Source of the DNA: Acinetobacter sp. CFCC 10889
GTDB lineage: Bacteria; Pseudomonadota; Gammaproteobacteria; Pseudomonadales; Moraxellaceae
Direction of reading: 5' to 3'
NCBI RefSeq assembly: GCF_003268395.1
Contig: NZ_LQXQ01000015.1
Location: 22,467 to 86,466 of the forward strand
DNA length: 64,000 bases
Shown one piece after another: positions 9,775 through 17,549 of the stretch; positions within the stretch are counted from its first letter, which is position 1; each line of letters starts with the position of its first letter. The translations under genes and the position numbers were made by a program. The notes under the pieces are model-generated. The model was not told the origin of the DNA. It ran no database searches and saw only the letters and a program-made list of their open reading frames with translations.

Positions 9775-9879
9775 ATGAACACTTTTAACTACACATACTT
9801 TAGCTATTTTTATTGGTTTAACTTTAGCCGTGCAATGACACGTATTTTGCAATCGAATAGACCCCATAAGCTCAAATAA
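9775..9879 (+). CDS. Leader peptide 2 upstream of DAHP synthase
   Basis: A 34-codon frame begins MNTFNYTYFSYFYWFNF and continues with a basic tail ending in Lys-Leu-Lys. Ten of residues 4-17 are aromatic (five Phe, four Tyr, one Trp). A good ribosome binding site, GGAG, lies seven bases before the ATG, so translation is likely. The stop is 30 bases before the DAHP synthase start. No T-rich terminator lies between, only a GGACT/AGTCC hairpin (9886-9898) just before the AAGGA site at 9901. This suggests control of translation of the main gene rather than of transcription. I do not know a named family for it. Confidence 0.75.
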   Translation: MNTFNYTYFSYFYWFNFSRAMTRILQSNRPHKLK

Positions 9880-9909
9880 AAGATTGGACTTAAAGTCCCT
9901 AAGGAAAAA

Positions 9910-10953
9910 ATGATGAACATGTTAAACCAAGCTTTACAACATACAAGCAAAGCAGAAACCCAGATCAGTACACCAATTCAATTAAAACAACTATTTCCAT
10001 TAAATCACTCTCTTGCTATGCAAATTGCAGAGCAGCGTCAAACGATTCAAAATATCCTTTCAGGCAAAGACCAACGTTTGATGGTGATAACAGGTCCATG
10101 TTCAATCCATGATCCAGTTGCTGCTTTAGAATATGCACAAAAATTAAAACATTTACAAAGCTTGGTATCAGATCAAATTTTCCTTGTCATGCGCACATAT
10201 ATCGAAAAACCAAGAACTACTGTTGGTTGGAAAGGTTATATGTATGATCCAAACTTAGATGGTTCTTCAAACTTACAATTAGGTTTAGAAAAGTCACGTG
10301 AATTATTTTTAAATATTATTGAAATGGGTTTACCGATTGCGAGTGAAATTCTCAGCCCAATGGCAACTGGCTACTTCGATGACTTGTTGGCTTGGGGAGC
10401 GATTGGTGCGCGTACCAGCGAGTCACAGGTTCATCGTGAAATTTCAAGCCATATGCCTTTTGCCATAGGTTTCAAAAATGGTACAGATGGTTCAATTCAG
10501 ATTGCTTTAGATGCGATTCAGTCTGCAACGCATTCACATCAATTCATGGGGATGGGGCAACATGGTTTGCCTTGTGTATTGGACAGTGATGGTAATCGTT
10601 TAGCGCATCTAATATTACGTGGTTCAAACTCAGGTTCAAATTATGATTTGGCATCTATTCAAGCCATCCGTGAACGTCATCAGGGTGAGTTGCCTGCATT
10701 AGTGATTGATTGTAGTCATGGCAATAGTGCTAAAAATCCATTACGTCAACCTGAAGTGCTAAGCCAAATCATTGAAGAGCGCCATGAAAGTCAGGTGCGT
10801 GGTGTGATGTTAGAAAGCCATTTACAAGATGGTCAGCAGAAAATCTCTGATGATATGGTTTATGGTCAGTCTGTAACAGATGGTTGTTTAGGTTGGGAAA
10901 AAACCCAAAAGTTGTTGTTAACGATGCATGAGAAAATGCAGGTAAATGCATAA
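9910..10953 (+). CDS. 3-deoxy-7-phosphoheptulonate (DAHP) synthase, class I
   Basis: It condenses phosphoenolpyruvate and erythrose 4-phosphate in the first step of the shikimate pathway. The 347-residue protein has the AroF/G/H-type core: GPCSIHDP, EKPRTTVGWKGY, GARTSESQVHRE, GFKNGTDGS, DCSHGNSAKNP and ESHLQDGQQ. It is a paralogue of the enzyme at 17550-18641 but differs in many positions, so the two probably differ in feedback inhibitor. Which amino acid inhibits this one cannot be read reliably. Two aromatic-rich leader peptides and an attenuator precede it, so expression should rise when aromatic tRNAs are uncharged. Start codons at 9910 and 9913 are both possible after AAGGA at 9901. Confidence 0.92.
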   Translation: MMNMLNQALQHTSKAETQISTPIQLKQLFPLNHSLAMQIAEQRQTIQNILSGKDQRLMVITGPCSIHDPVAALEYAQKLKHLQSLVSDQIFLVMRTYIEKPRTTVGWKGYMYDPNLDGSSNLQLGLEKSRELFLNIIEMGLPIASEILSPMATGYFDDLLAWGAIGARTSESQVHREISSHMPFAIGFKNGTDGSIQIALDAIQSATHSHQFMGMGQHGLPCVLDSDGNRLAHLILRGSNSGSNYDLASIQAIRERHQGELPALVIDCSHGNSAKNPLRQPEVLSQIIEERHESQVRGVMLESHLQDGQQKISDDMVYGQSVTDGCLGWEKTQKLLLTMHEKMQVNA

Positions 10954-11248
10954 ACTATGAGTTATTCTGCTTAAATTGGGGTGGTTTTTAAATTGTATGC
11001 TAGTCGAACCTGCTAATAGCGAATTGAAAATATATAAATTAAATTATCTTCAATATCTTATAATATTGAGGTGGGGTAAAATCTGATCAGCATACTTTTA
11101 AAATACTGCCAGTTATTTGTGGTAATGTAATCTGAAAAGCCTGATATATTTTGAAATGAAATTTAAATAAAAGCATTCACCGCATCATCAAACTGAAAAA
11201 TTGTTTAGGGACAATGAAACAGCTTCTTTTGCTTGTGGATAAAGTCTC

Positions 11249-11854
11249 ATGAATCAGGATGTTTTTGCAACACTTTACCCAACTTTATGCTGTCATGATG
11301 TGCAACTTATACCCATGCAAGCCAATCATGTTCAAGGTTTAATGGATGCCTGTCTGGATGGAAAACTATGGGAATTGCACTATACTTCTGCGCCACATTA
11401 TTCAGAAATGAATGTTTATATAGAAAAAGCCTTAACCCAAAAGGCACAAGGTATACGCATTCCTTTTGTGGTGATGGATCAGCGCACAGGTCGAATCGTG
11501 GGAACCACAAGTTTTCGGGATTTTGATTGGAATGTACGCCGTGTTGAGATTGGTTATACGTGGTATGCCCAATCGGTGCAACGTACTCATATCAATACCA
11601 ATTGTAAATTTCTTTTATTGCAGCATGCTTTTGAAATTTTACAGGCAAATTCGGTGATTTTACGCACAGATATTCTTAATTTAAAAAGTCAAAAAGCCAT
11701 TGAGCGGATCGGAGCAAAGCGTGATGGAATTTTACGGCAAGATGCTTTGCGAAAGGATGGTTCAATCCGAGATACTGTGATGTTTAGTATTGTGCGTGAT
11801 GAGTGGATTGATGTAAAAGGGCGTTTACTGGATTTAATTGATCAACATTGTTGA
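11249..11854 (+). CDS. GNAT acetyltransferase, RimJ/RimL-like
   Basis: A 201-residue GNAT-fold protein of the RimJ/RimL type (Acetyltransf_3). Strands and motifs visible include RIVGTTSFRDFDWNVRRVEIGYTWY, followed by the helix with NTNCKFLLLQHAFE and the C-terminal LNLKSQKAIERIGAKRDG, a common signature of this branch. It probably acetylates an amino group of a small molecule or protein N terminus using acetyl-CoA. The substrate is unknown. The roughly 295-bp gap before it shows no clear signal. It converges on an unknown gene with only 13 bases between the two stops. Confidence 0.8.
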   Translation: MNQDVFATLYPTLCCHDVQLIPMQANHVQGLMDACLDGKLWELHYTSAPHYSEMNVYIEKALTQKAQGIRIPFVVMDQRTGRIVGTTSFRDFDWNVRRVEIGYTWYAQSVQRTHINTNCKFLLLQHAFEILQANSVILRTDILNLKSQKAIERIGAKRDGILRQDALRKDGSIRDTVMFSIVRDEWIDVKGRLLDLIDQHC

Positions 11855-11867
11855 AAAATTCGTTAAT

Positions 11868-12317
11868 TTACTGAATTGAATAATGATGAATATTCCAATG
11901 ATATTCTTCAATCAGATTTATAAAAAGCTGACTAAAATAATAGGTCGTAGAATGCTCTGCATTTCTAATGACATAAGGACTGTGAATATCTATCTCTTTA
12001 TATAGTGCATAAATATTGGATGGTTGGTTTTTTAATGCGCATGGATAAAATGTTAAATTTTGATCTAAATGACTGAGAACCTCATATACTTTTTTAGAAA
12101 GTAAAACAATGCCACTTGCTGTAAAATAATAATCATCATTCATGATATTGACTATTTCATCATGAAAACCTGCATCATAATCAAGATTTACAATCGGATG
12201 CTTTAAGAAATCATGATTAAAATCAAATATAAAGTAATTTCGAACACGTTCTTGTGCTTTTATGATAAATGCAAAGTCTCGATCAGCATATTTAGGATAT
12301 ATATCGTAGAGTGTCAT
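11868..12317 (-). CDS. Hypothetical protein, possibly immunity-like
   Basis: I do not recognise this 149-residue acidic protein. It has no signal peptide or membrane segment and is rich in Tyr, Asp, His and Ile. The pattern of a short N-terminal strand region and a C terminus ending in an aromatic-rich helix (YYFSQLFINLIEEYHW) vaguely recalls Imm11/DUF1629-type immunity proteins. I cannot support that assignment. It lies in a stretch of small, poorly conserved genes (11.9-14.9 kb) next to an AlbA_2-domain gene on the same strand, 55 bases downstream of it. Confidence 0.55.
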   Translation of the reverse strand: MTLYDIYPKYADRDFAFIIKAQERVRNYFIFDFNHDFLKHPIVNLDYDAGFHDEIVNIMNDDYYFTASGIVLLSKKVYEVLSHLDQNLTFYPCALKNQPSNIYALYKEIDIHSPYVIRNAEHSTTYYFSQLFINLIEEYHWNIHHYSIQ

Positions 12318-12372
12318 ATTGATTTTAATTTTTAGTTACGTATGTTGAGTGTCTATAATTATATTTGAATTA

Positions 12373-13416
12373 TCAACAATAAAACTCCTCTCGAAAACTG
12401 TCAACCAATTCAGGTGGAACACGAGTTGTTTGCCCATTGGTACGCATAAATAACTCACCTTTATAATACAATGGGCGATCTGCCTTATTACATTTAAATA
12501 CTAAAATGGTTTTGCCATGAATTTGAATATCTTCAAGGGTTGAATAAATATTGGAAATTTTCTGGCTTTCATGGGCAAGTTTATCGATCAAACTGCGTTT
12601 CATGAGGTCTAAAGAATTATTAAAGAAATCCTGCATTTCTTGTTCAATGCCTACGATTTTTAAATCATCCGAAACGCCAATAAACACATAACCATTACGG
12701 GTATTCATAAAAGCAAAACAAGCTTTGACCCATTTATCAGATTTACGATTGGTCAAAAGGTCAGTAGTGCGTTCTTTAAATTCTACCCGTTGATTTTCCC
12801 CAAGTTGGATCAAGTTGAGATAGTAATCAATATGTGATTTTTGTTGATAGTTTTTTAGGATGCTTTTGATTTTTTCTAAGGATTTATAGGCAGTTACGGT
12901 TTCAAGATTTTGAATGTTTTGCCACTGATAAATCAGTTTAATTTTATGTTCAACTGAAACATGTGGGTCTGTTAAAAAATCAAAACTTTGACTTAAAACT
13001 TGTAAAATTTCACTATAAATCTCATGGCTATGAATGGGAATTGAGATTTTATTAAAAGTTTCTTTGATTCGTTCAATTTTTTTATGAAATTCATAAGGTT
13101 CTTGATGAAAACTTAAGTATTTAAATTCATTTAAAATATGTTCATAAGGGCGATGGAAAGACACAGGAAAGAGTTGTTTGGGTGGGGTATGAATGTGTTT
13201 TTCTATTTTTTGGAAATAATGTCTTAAAGTTGGATAGTGTAAGGACTGATGAATGTTGATTTCAAATTTTTCGGAGAGCTCTTTGGTGGTGTAGGACTGA
13301 AAAAACAGTAAAGTCTGGATTTCTTTATAGGTGCTGGGGTAGTCATGCCAATGGGTTTCTAAAAACTCATTAAAGTTCTTAAACTTATTGGTGATATATG
13401 TGTTTAAATCCATCAC
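12373..13416 (-). CDS. AlbA_2 (Schlafen-type) domain protein
   Basis: This 347-residue protein has an unknown, helical N-terminal part (about 1-200). A C-terminal AlbA_2 domain follows (about 205-330), recognised by GENQRVEFKE, the central FAFMNTRNGYVFIGVSDD and the trailing strand region TILVFKCNKADRPLYYKGE ending in R-x-N-G-x-T-x-R. AlbA_2 domains are putative nucleic-acid-binding or ATPase modules found in transcriptional regulators and some defence proteins. No helix-turn-helix or nuclease domain is visible here. Regulator and defence roles are both open. Its neighbours are unknown small genes, which fits an accessory region. Confidence 0.7.
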   Translation of the reverse strand: MMDLNTYITNKFKNFNEFLETHWHDYPSTYKEIQTLLFFQSYTTKELSEKFEINIHQSLHYPTLRHYFQKIEKHIHTPPKQLFPVSFHRPYEHILNEFKYLSFHQEPYEFHKKIERIKETFNKISIPIHSHEIYSEILQVLSQSFDFLTDPHVSVEHKIKLIYQWQNIQNLETVTAYKSLEKIKSILKNYQQKSHIDYYLNLIQLGENQRVEFKERTTDLLTNRKSDKWVKACFAFMNTRNGYVFIGVSDDLKIVGIEQEMQDFFNNSLDLMKRSLIDKLAHESQKISNIYSTLEDIQIHGKTILVFKCNKADRPLYYKGELFMRTNGQTTRVPPELVDSFREEFYC

Positions 13417-13673
13417 ACACCTTTTTCCTTGATTGTATGGTGTTTTGTATTTTCAACAAATATGTCAGCAGACTATTTATATATTCTTATGTATAAGTGA
13501 TTTATATTTAGAAATAAAGATATGGTGTTATTTTGTGCATAAAAGTTGTTAGAAAATATACCAAATATTTCAGTTTGGTGACGTGAAATTCAAAAGAGGC
13601 TAAAGTAAAGTGGAAATAAATAAACAACGTTTATATGTAGCACTAAAAGCGATCAGCAGAGCTGAAAATTTTT

Positions 13674-14126
13674 TTGTTAAAAAATGGGTATTTTATTGAT
13701 GATATTATTCAAATAACTATAGGAAATATTAAGAAGATTTTATTAAGTGAAAATATATACAATGGTGAATATAACTTTGATGCTATGTTGGAAGGGGTGG
13801 ATCAATTAGCGATTGATTTTGAGGAAGCAGATGATAAAGAGGCTGTATTAAATTATTTTATTTTTGCATTATCTACGCTTATTTATTATTTTGTAGCGGA
13901 AATAGAGAGTTCTTTAGATGGTGTATGTGAAGATATAATTGAATTTTATAGAAATATTGCACAAAATGATTACTTTGAAATTCATGAAATTAATGGTGTT
14001 ATGTTAAGTACGGATCAAACAAATGAAATAGAGAATAACCAATTACTTTTGAAAGAAAAAAATTATCAAGAAAAAGATTTGGAATATGCAAAAAACGTCA
14101 TTGATTGGAGTTTAGTAAAAATATAA
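13674..14126 (+). CDS. Hypothetical protein, N terminus probably frameshifted
   Basis: The open frame of 150 codons starts at TTG 13674 without a good ribosome binding site. I do not recognise the family. The protein is acidic, helical and has no signal peptide. A second frame from GTG 13610, with GAGG ten bases upstream, reads VEINKQRLYVALKAISRAE and ends soon after. Removing one A from the A6 run at 13679-13684 would join the two into one protein of about 171 residues. Either the start is at 13674 or a one-base insertion has broken the gene. Confidence 0.5.
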   Translation: MLKNGYFIDDIIQITIGNIKKILLSENIYNGEYNFDAMLEGVDQLAIDFEEADDKEAVLNYFIFALSTLIYYFVAEIESSLDGVCEDIIEFYRNIAQNDYFEIHEINGVMLSTDQTNEIENNQLLLKEKNYQEKDLEYAKNVIDWSLVKI

Positions 14127-14204
14127 TTTGGCGATACAACGATGTTTTAAAACTCCATTTTAAAGTGTAAAAGAGTTTAATTTCCCATTCATTTTAAAAT
14201 TAAA

Positions 14205-14852
14205 TCAATCATATAAACGATAAACACCACTAAAACGCTCACAGCCTTTTTGTTCTGTCTTCATGGTTAAAAGTGATTTTTGGAAATTCATTTGATATTT
14301 ACAATCATGTTCATTGTCCACAATCTCATTTTTCTTATCAGGTGTGGTATAAGCAAGTAAAGGAATGGTTTGTTTATCTTGACGATTATTTGGGTTTCTA
14401 TAGGCTAAGCCTTCTATTTTGATACGGTCTTTGCTGAGTTGGTGAACTTGAATATGGATCGGTTGTTTGGCAATTTTACCATGCTCATACTTAATAAAAT
14501 GTTGCGTTAAACTTTGATTCATCGACGTATAAAAATTTAAATCTTCAAGGCGAATATCAAATTGTTGTTTGAAACATTCAGTGTTTTTACATTGTTGAAT
14601 GCGCTCATACCACAGTTGGTTAGTATCATCAATTAAACGAATGGGGGCATCCGTAACCAAATACGCTGTCAGATATTTTTCATTGAGTTGATCACGTAGT
14701 GTTTCAAATGTTGAGCTACATATTTTTGTATTTTTGCTGATTTGTGTTGGATCACATTGCACAGGAATAGCGTACACAGCAGAGCACATTCCATAAAGAA
14801 ATAGACCTGAAATTAAGCTTTTAATAGGATTAAATTCTGTATTCAGCAGCAT
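14205..14852 (-). CDS. Periplasmic protein with LprI-like N-terminal pattern
   Basis: This 215-residue protein has an N-terminal hydrophobic segment ending in a likely signal peptidase site (VYAIP), so it is probably periplasmic. The region after it has the spacing of the lysozyme-inhibitor LprI N-terminal family: CDPTQISKNTKIC, then LNEKY, then W-x-x-R-x-x-x-C-x-x-x-x-C with following Asp-Leu. The C-terminal half is separate, with two further cysteines near KYQM and EQKGCERF. Function is unknown; LprI-like proteins are proposed to bind or inhibit lysozyme. It is divergent from ispF. Confidence 0.6.
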   Translation of the reverse strand: MLLNTEFNPIKSLISGLFLYGMCSAVYAIPVQCDPTQISKNTKICSSTFETLRDQLNEKYLTAYLVTDAPIRLIDDTNQLWYERIQQCKNTECFKQQFDIRLEDLNFYTSMNQSLTQHFIKYEHGKIAKQPIHIQVHQLSKDRIKIEGLAYRNPNNRQDKQTIPLLAYTTPDKKNEIVDNEHDCKYQMNFQKSLLTMKTEQKGCERFSGVYRLYD

Positions 14853-14952
14853 GATCGCTTATACTTTCACAATGTTTGCATCCGTACTATACGAATTAGA
14901 AAGTACGAATACAAGATGATTTAACTTAAAAATCTGTATAAAGGAGCTGAAA

Positions 14953-15444
14953 ATGATCATACCAATTCGCATTGGACAGGGAATGGATGTACATGCTTTT
15001 GAAGAAGGTGATTTTGTAACTCTGGCAGGGATTCAAATTCCACATACACAAGGTTTAAAAGCACATTCTGATGGTGATGTGGTGCTACATGCCTTATGTG
15101 ATGCACTATTGGGTGCTTTAGCATTGGGCGATATCGGGCAGCATTTTCCTGATACAGATCCTGAGTTTAAAGGTGCCGACAGTCGCAAGCTGCTCAAACA
15201 CGTTTATCAACTGATTTTAGATCGTGGTTATCGTTTAAATAATGCAGATATTACAGTGGCGTGTGAGCGTCCAAAATTGGCAAAGCATAATCTTGAAATG
15301 CGTCAAAGCATTGCGGATGTTTTAAATGTTGATGTCACACAGATCAGTGTCAAAGCCACCACCACTGAAAAACTTGGCTTTACAGGTCGTCAGGAAGGAA
15401 TTTTATCAACTGCAACAGTTTTAATCAGTCATCAAGGGAAATGA
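14953..15444 (+). CDS. ispF: 2-C-methyl-D-erythritol 2,4-cyclodiphosphate synthase
   Basis: IspF makes the cyclic diphosphate in the MEP pathway of isoprenoid synthesis and releases CMP. The 163 residues match the family length. Metal ligands are in GMDVHAF (Asp and His), the AHSDGDVVLHAL motif is intact, and FPDTDPEFKGADS and the C-terminal KATTTEKLGFTGR are present. ATG 14953 follows AAGGAG by six bases. It stands alone here; ispD and truD, frequent neighbours in other genomes, are not adjacent. Confidence 0.96.
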   Translation: MIIPIRIGQGMDVHAFEEGDFVTLAGIQIPHTQGLKAHSDGDVVLHALCDALLGALALGDIGQHFPDTDPEFKGADSRKLLKHVYQLILDRGYRLNNADITVACERPKLAKHNLEMRQSIADVLNVDVTQISVKATTTEKLGFTGRQEGILSTATVLISHQGK

Positions 15445-15548
15445 TTAAACATTTTGCAGATTTGAAATGTATTCCATCAGATTTTGAATTTTCGCAGATG
15501 AGATGAAGTGTAAAGGCTTTTGTTGTTCTTGCTTGGATGTATAATAAA

Positions 15549-15621
15549 TCAGCAATAAGACGATGTATTGTTAAGCTTGAGATTGTTCAGCTAAATTTAT
15601 CATAGATCGTATTATTGCTGA
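15549..15621. repeat. 16-bp imperfect inverted repeat between ispF and the oxygenase
   Basis: TCAGCAATAAGACGAT (15549-15564) and ATCGTATTATTGCTGA (15606-15621) are inverted copies with one mismatch. The pairing extends a few bases further inward. There is no T run, so it is not a typical terminator. The rest of the roughly 320-bp gap holds only the probable true start region of the oxygenase gene (ATG 15696). Confidence 0.5.
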
Positions 15622-15772
15622 GTGATCAGTATTTAAAGATAAATATTGTTCATTTAAATTAAATATTTACAATACATACAAGCGAGGAACAACTCATGGG
15701 ATAACGCTCGAATTTTTAGAAAAAATCAAACAAAATCCTAAAATTACACTGTATCAGGCTGATCCTTTGATT

Positions 15773-16336
15773 ATGACCGTGGATCAAGTATTTAGTCCGC
15801 AACAATGCGATGAATTTATTAATTTTAGTCATCAATTCGATTATGAAATCGCATCAATTACCATTGATTCCAAAGCAGGTATCAGCGAATTACGTACTGA
15901 TATCCGTAATAATCAACGGGTCATCTATGATGATGTGCTGTTTGCACAGCGTATTTATAATCAGGTTAAAAAATTTTTGCCTGAAGAATTATTTGAATGG
16001 CAGGTTTCAGGTTTAAATGAACGTTTTCGTTTTTATCTGTATGAAGATGGTCAAACTTTTAAGCCACATTTTGATGGCAATTATGAAGTCAATGATTGGC
16101 ATAGCAGTCAGTTAAGCTTGCTGATTTATCTGAGTGAGGATTTTGAAGGTGGCAAAACTAAGTTTTTTAATCAAACCCGTCATGTGCCAATATTTAATAT
16201 TCAGCCGAAAATAGGGCAGATTCTAATTTTTGAACATCGTCAATTACATTCGGGTGCACCTGTGACGACAGGGCAAAAATATGTATTACGCACAGATGTA
16301 ATGTATAAACACGCTGTATTTGGTCGTGAAAAATAA
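15773..16336 (+). CDS. 2-oxoglutarate/Fe(II)-dependent oxygenase (prolyl 4-hydroxylase type)
   Basis: A cytoplasmic dioxygenase of the P4Hc type. The iron-binding HxD is in KPHFDGNYE and the distal His in LHSGAPVTTG; the 2OG-binding region is KYVLRTDVMY. The frame has TTG 15767 and ATG 15773 but no ribosome binding site there. Upstream, ATG 15696 has a strong site (AGGA, seven bases), yet reads ATG GGA TAA. The oxygenase frame is open back to that point and would read GITLEFLEKIKQNPKITLYQ if one G were added to the GGG. The original gene probably began at 15696 and carries, or appears to carry, a one-base deletion. The substrate is unknown. Confidence 0.75.
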   Translation: MTVDQVFSPQQCDEFINFSHQFDYEIASITIDSKAGISELRTDIRNNQRVIYDDVLFAQRIYNQVKKFLPEELFEWQVSGLNERFRFYLYEDGQTFKPHFDGNYEVNDWHSSQLSLLIYLSEDFEGGKTKFFNQTRHVPIFNIQPKIGQILIFEHRQLHSGAPVTTGQKYVLRTDVMYKHAVFGREK

Positions 16337-16350
16337 CAAGAACTTCAATA

Positions 16351-16384
16351 AAAAATACCCAATTTGATGTTGGGTATTTTTACA
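16351..16384. terminator. Bidirectional terminator
   Basis: AAAAATACCCAA (16351-16362) and TTGGGTATTTTT (from 16370) form a 12-bp stem with a seven-base loop. T runs on both strands serve the two convergent genes. Confidence 0.85.
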
Positions 16385-16415
16385 TTACTTTGTTTGGCTT
16401 TAAGAAAACATATTT

Positions 16416-16967
16416 CTAATGCTGCCAAAAACCTGCAATGATCTGATGGCTGTGTTTATGCCTAAATAAATACAGTGCGCCGTAGGCAAAGATATACGAA
16501 CCTTGCAAGGTTGAATCTAAATAATAATCTTCATCTATTTGCAGATAAAACTCATAATCCTGTTGGAGATGCTCAAAATAATAGCTTTCCTCCTGAATTA
16601 ATTTGGGCTGATCTGCATAAGTAATAAAGTTAAATTTGGACTGATGAACATGTTGAAAAGGACTTAAATCACTTTTACGTAAATCAGCAAGGCGAAAAGC
16701 TGAGGCATTGCTTTCAGGCGAGGCATCATGTTCAAAAACCTGAATGGCGATATCGGGAAAAATATCATGATCAATGCGGGTGTTAAAATCGTGATGCACA
16801 AAGATACTGATATATTTTTCAGGATTTTCTTTTTTTTGAATGGTTAAATAAAAACGATAATCTTCAAGTGTTGATAATGTTTCTACAAGAATCTCAGGAG
16901 GACAACCACCAATCCAACCGATAGAATCAGTCTGATGATCGTCACGGATCTGTGCGATGAAATTCAT
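16416..16967 (-). CDS. Hypothetical protein coupled to a phosphatase gene
   Basis: I do not recognise this 183-residue acidic protein. It has no signal peptide or membrane helix. It is rich in Tyr, Phe, His and Asp, with motifs such as GWIGGCPPEILVETL near the N terminus, and it ends in an aromatic stretch, AGFWQH. Its start codon overlaps the stop of the upstream phosphatase gene by one base (TAATG), so translation of the two is probably coupled. The partner suggests a shared role, possibly as a substrate or regulator, which is inference. Confidence 0.6.
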   Translation of the reverse strand: MNFIAQIRDDHQTDSIGWIGGCPPEILVETLSTLEDYRFYLTIQKKENPEKYISIFVHHDFNTRIDHDIFPDIAIQVFEHDASPESNASAFRLADLRKSDLSPFQHVHQSKFNFITYADQPKLIQEESYYFEHLQQDYEFYLQIDEDYYLDSTLQGSYIFAYGALYLFRHKHSHQIIAGFWQH

Positions 16968-17500
16968 TAAGCAAAATGATTAGCGTTCATCAAGGAATGT
17001 TGCAAATCCAAAGTGGATTTACGTCCTTGTAATTGTAAACTGACCGCATGAATTAGACCTGTCCACGTTTCATTGGGTTCCCAAATCTCATGCATGAGTT
17101 CTTGCGCTGTTGGCATGTCCATATCCATAAAGTACTGACGATACAAATAGATCAGACTACTGACACGCATATTGGCTGCACAATGCACCCACACCATTTT
17201 TTCTTGTACCAAATGTGCGATCATATCCAAAACGAATAGGCACTGATCATCCGCAGGAGTATCCCAAGAAATGGGTATTTGAATATAGTTCAAACCTAAT
17301 TCTGTACAGATCTTATCTTCATGTTCAAGACTTGGATCAGCATCGCTAAAAGCCAAGTTAATGACCGTATCTACACCATATTCTTTGATATGTTTCAGTT
17401 GTTCAGCCGTTGGTTGCCCTGACGTAAACAAATGTTCATGTACAAATTGAAAATTTGCAATGTGGCTTAATTCGGTTTCAAGTTCATTCATCATTTTCAT
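16967..17500 (-). CDS. Protein tyrosine/dual-specificity phosphatase-like protein
   Basis: This 177-residue protein belongs to the cysteine phosphatase superfamily, close to the DUF442 (BLH-like) group. The P-loop C-x5-R is VHCAANMRVSS, and the N terminus has the family motif TSGQPTAEQLKHIKEYGVDTVINL. A general acid Asp may lie in SWDTPADD. Substrates of this group are largely unknown. It is the first gene of a two-gene unit and overlaps the next start codon by one base. The start is uncertain, because Met at residues 1, 3 and 4 are all possible. Confidence 0.75.
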   Translation of the reverse strand: MKMMNELETELSHIANFQFVHEHLFTSGQPTAEQLKHIKEYGVDTVINLAFSDADPSLEHEDKICTELGLNYIQIPISWDTPADDQCLFVLDMIAHLVQEKMVWVHCAANMRVSSLIYLYRQYFMDMDMPTAQELMHEIWEPNETWTGLIHAVSLQLQGRKSTLDLQHSLMNANHFA

Positions 17501-17514
17501 TCAGTCATTTCAAT

Positions 17515-17545
17515 AAAAAAGCCATCACATCGGATGGCTTCTTTT
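17515..17545. terminator. Terminator after the second DAHP synthase gene
   Basis: GCCATC (17521-17526) and GATGGC (17533-17538) form a stem flanked by six A on the left and TTCTTTT on the right. On the minus strand the T run follows the DAHP synthase gene. It sits between that gene and the phosphatase start. Confidence 0.7.
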
Positions 17546-17549
17546 GTGA

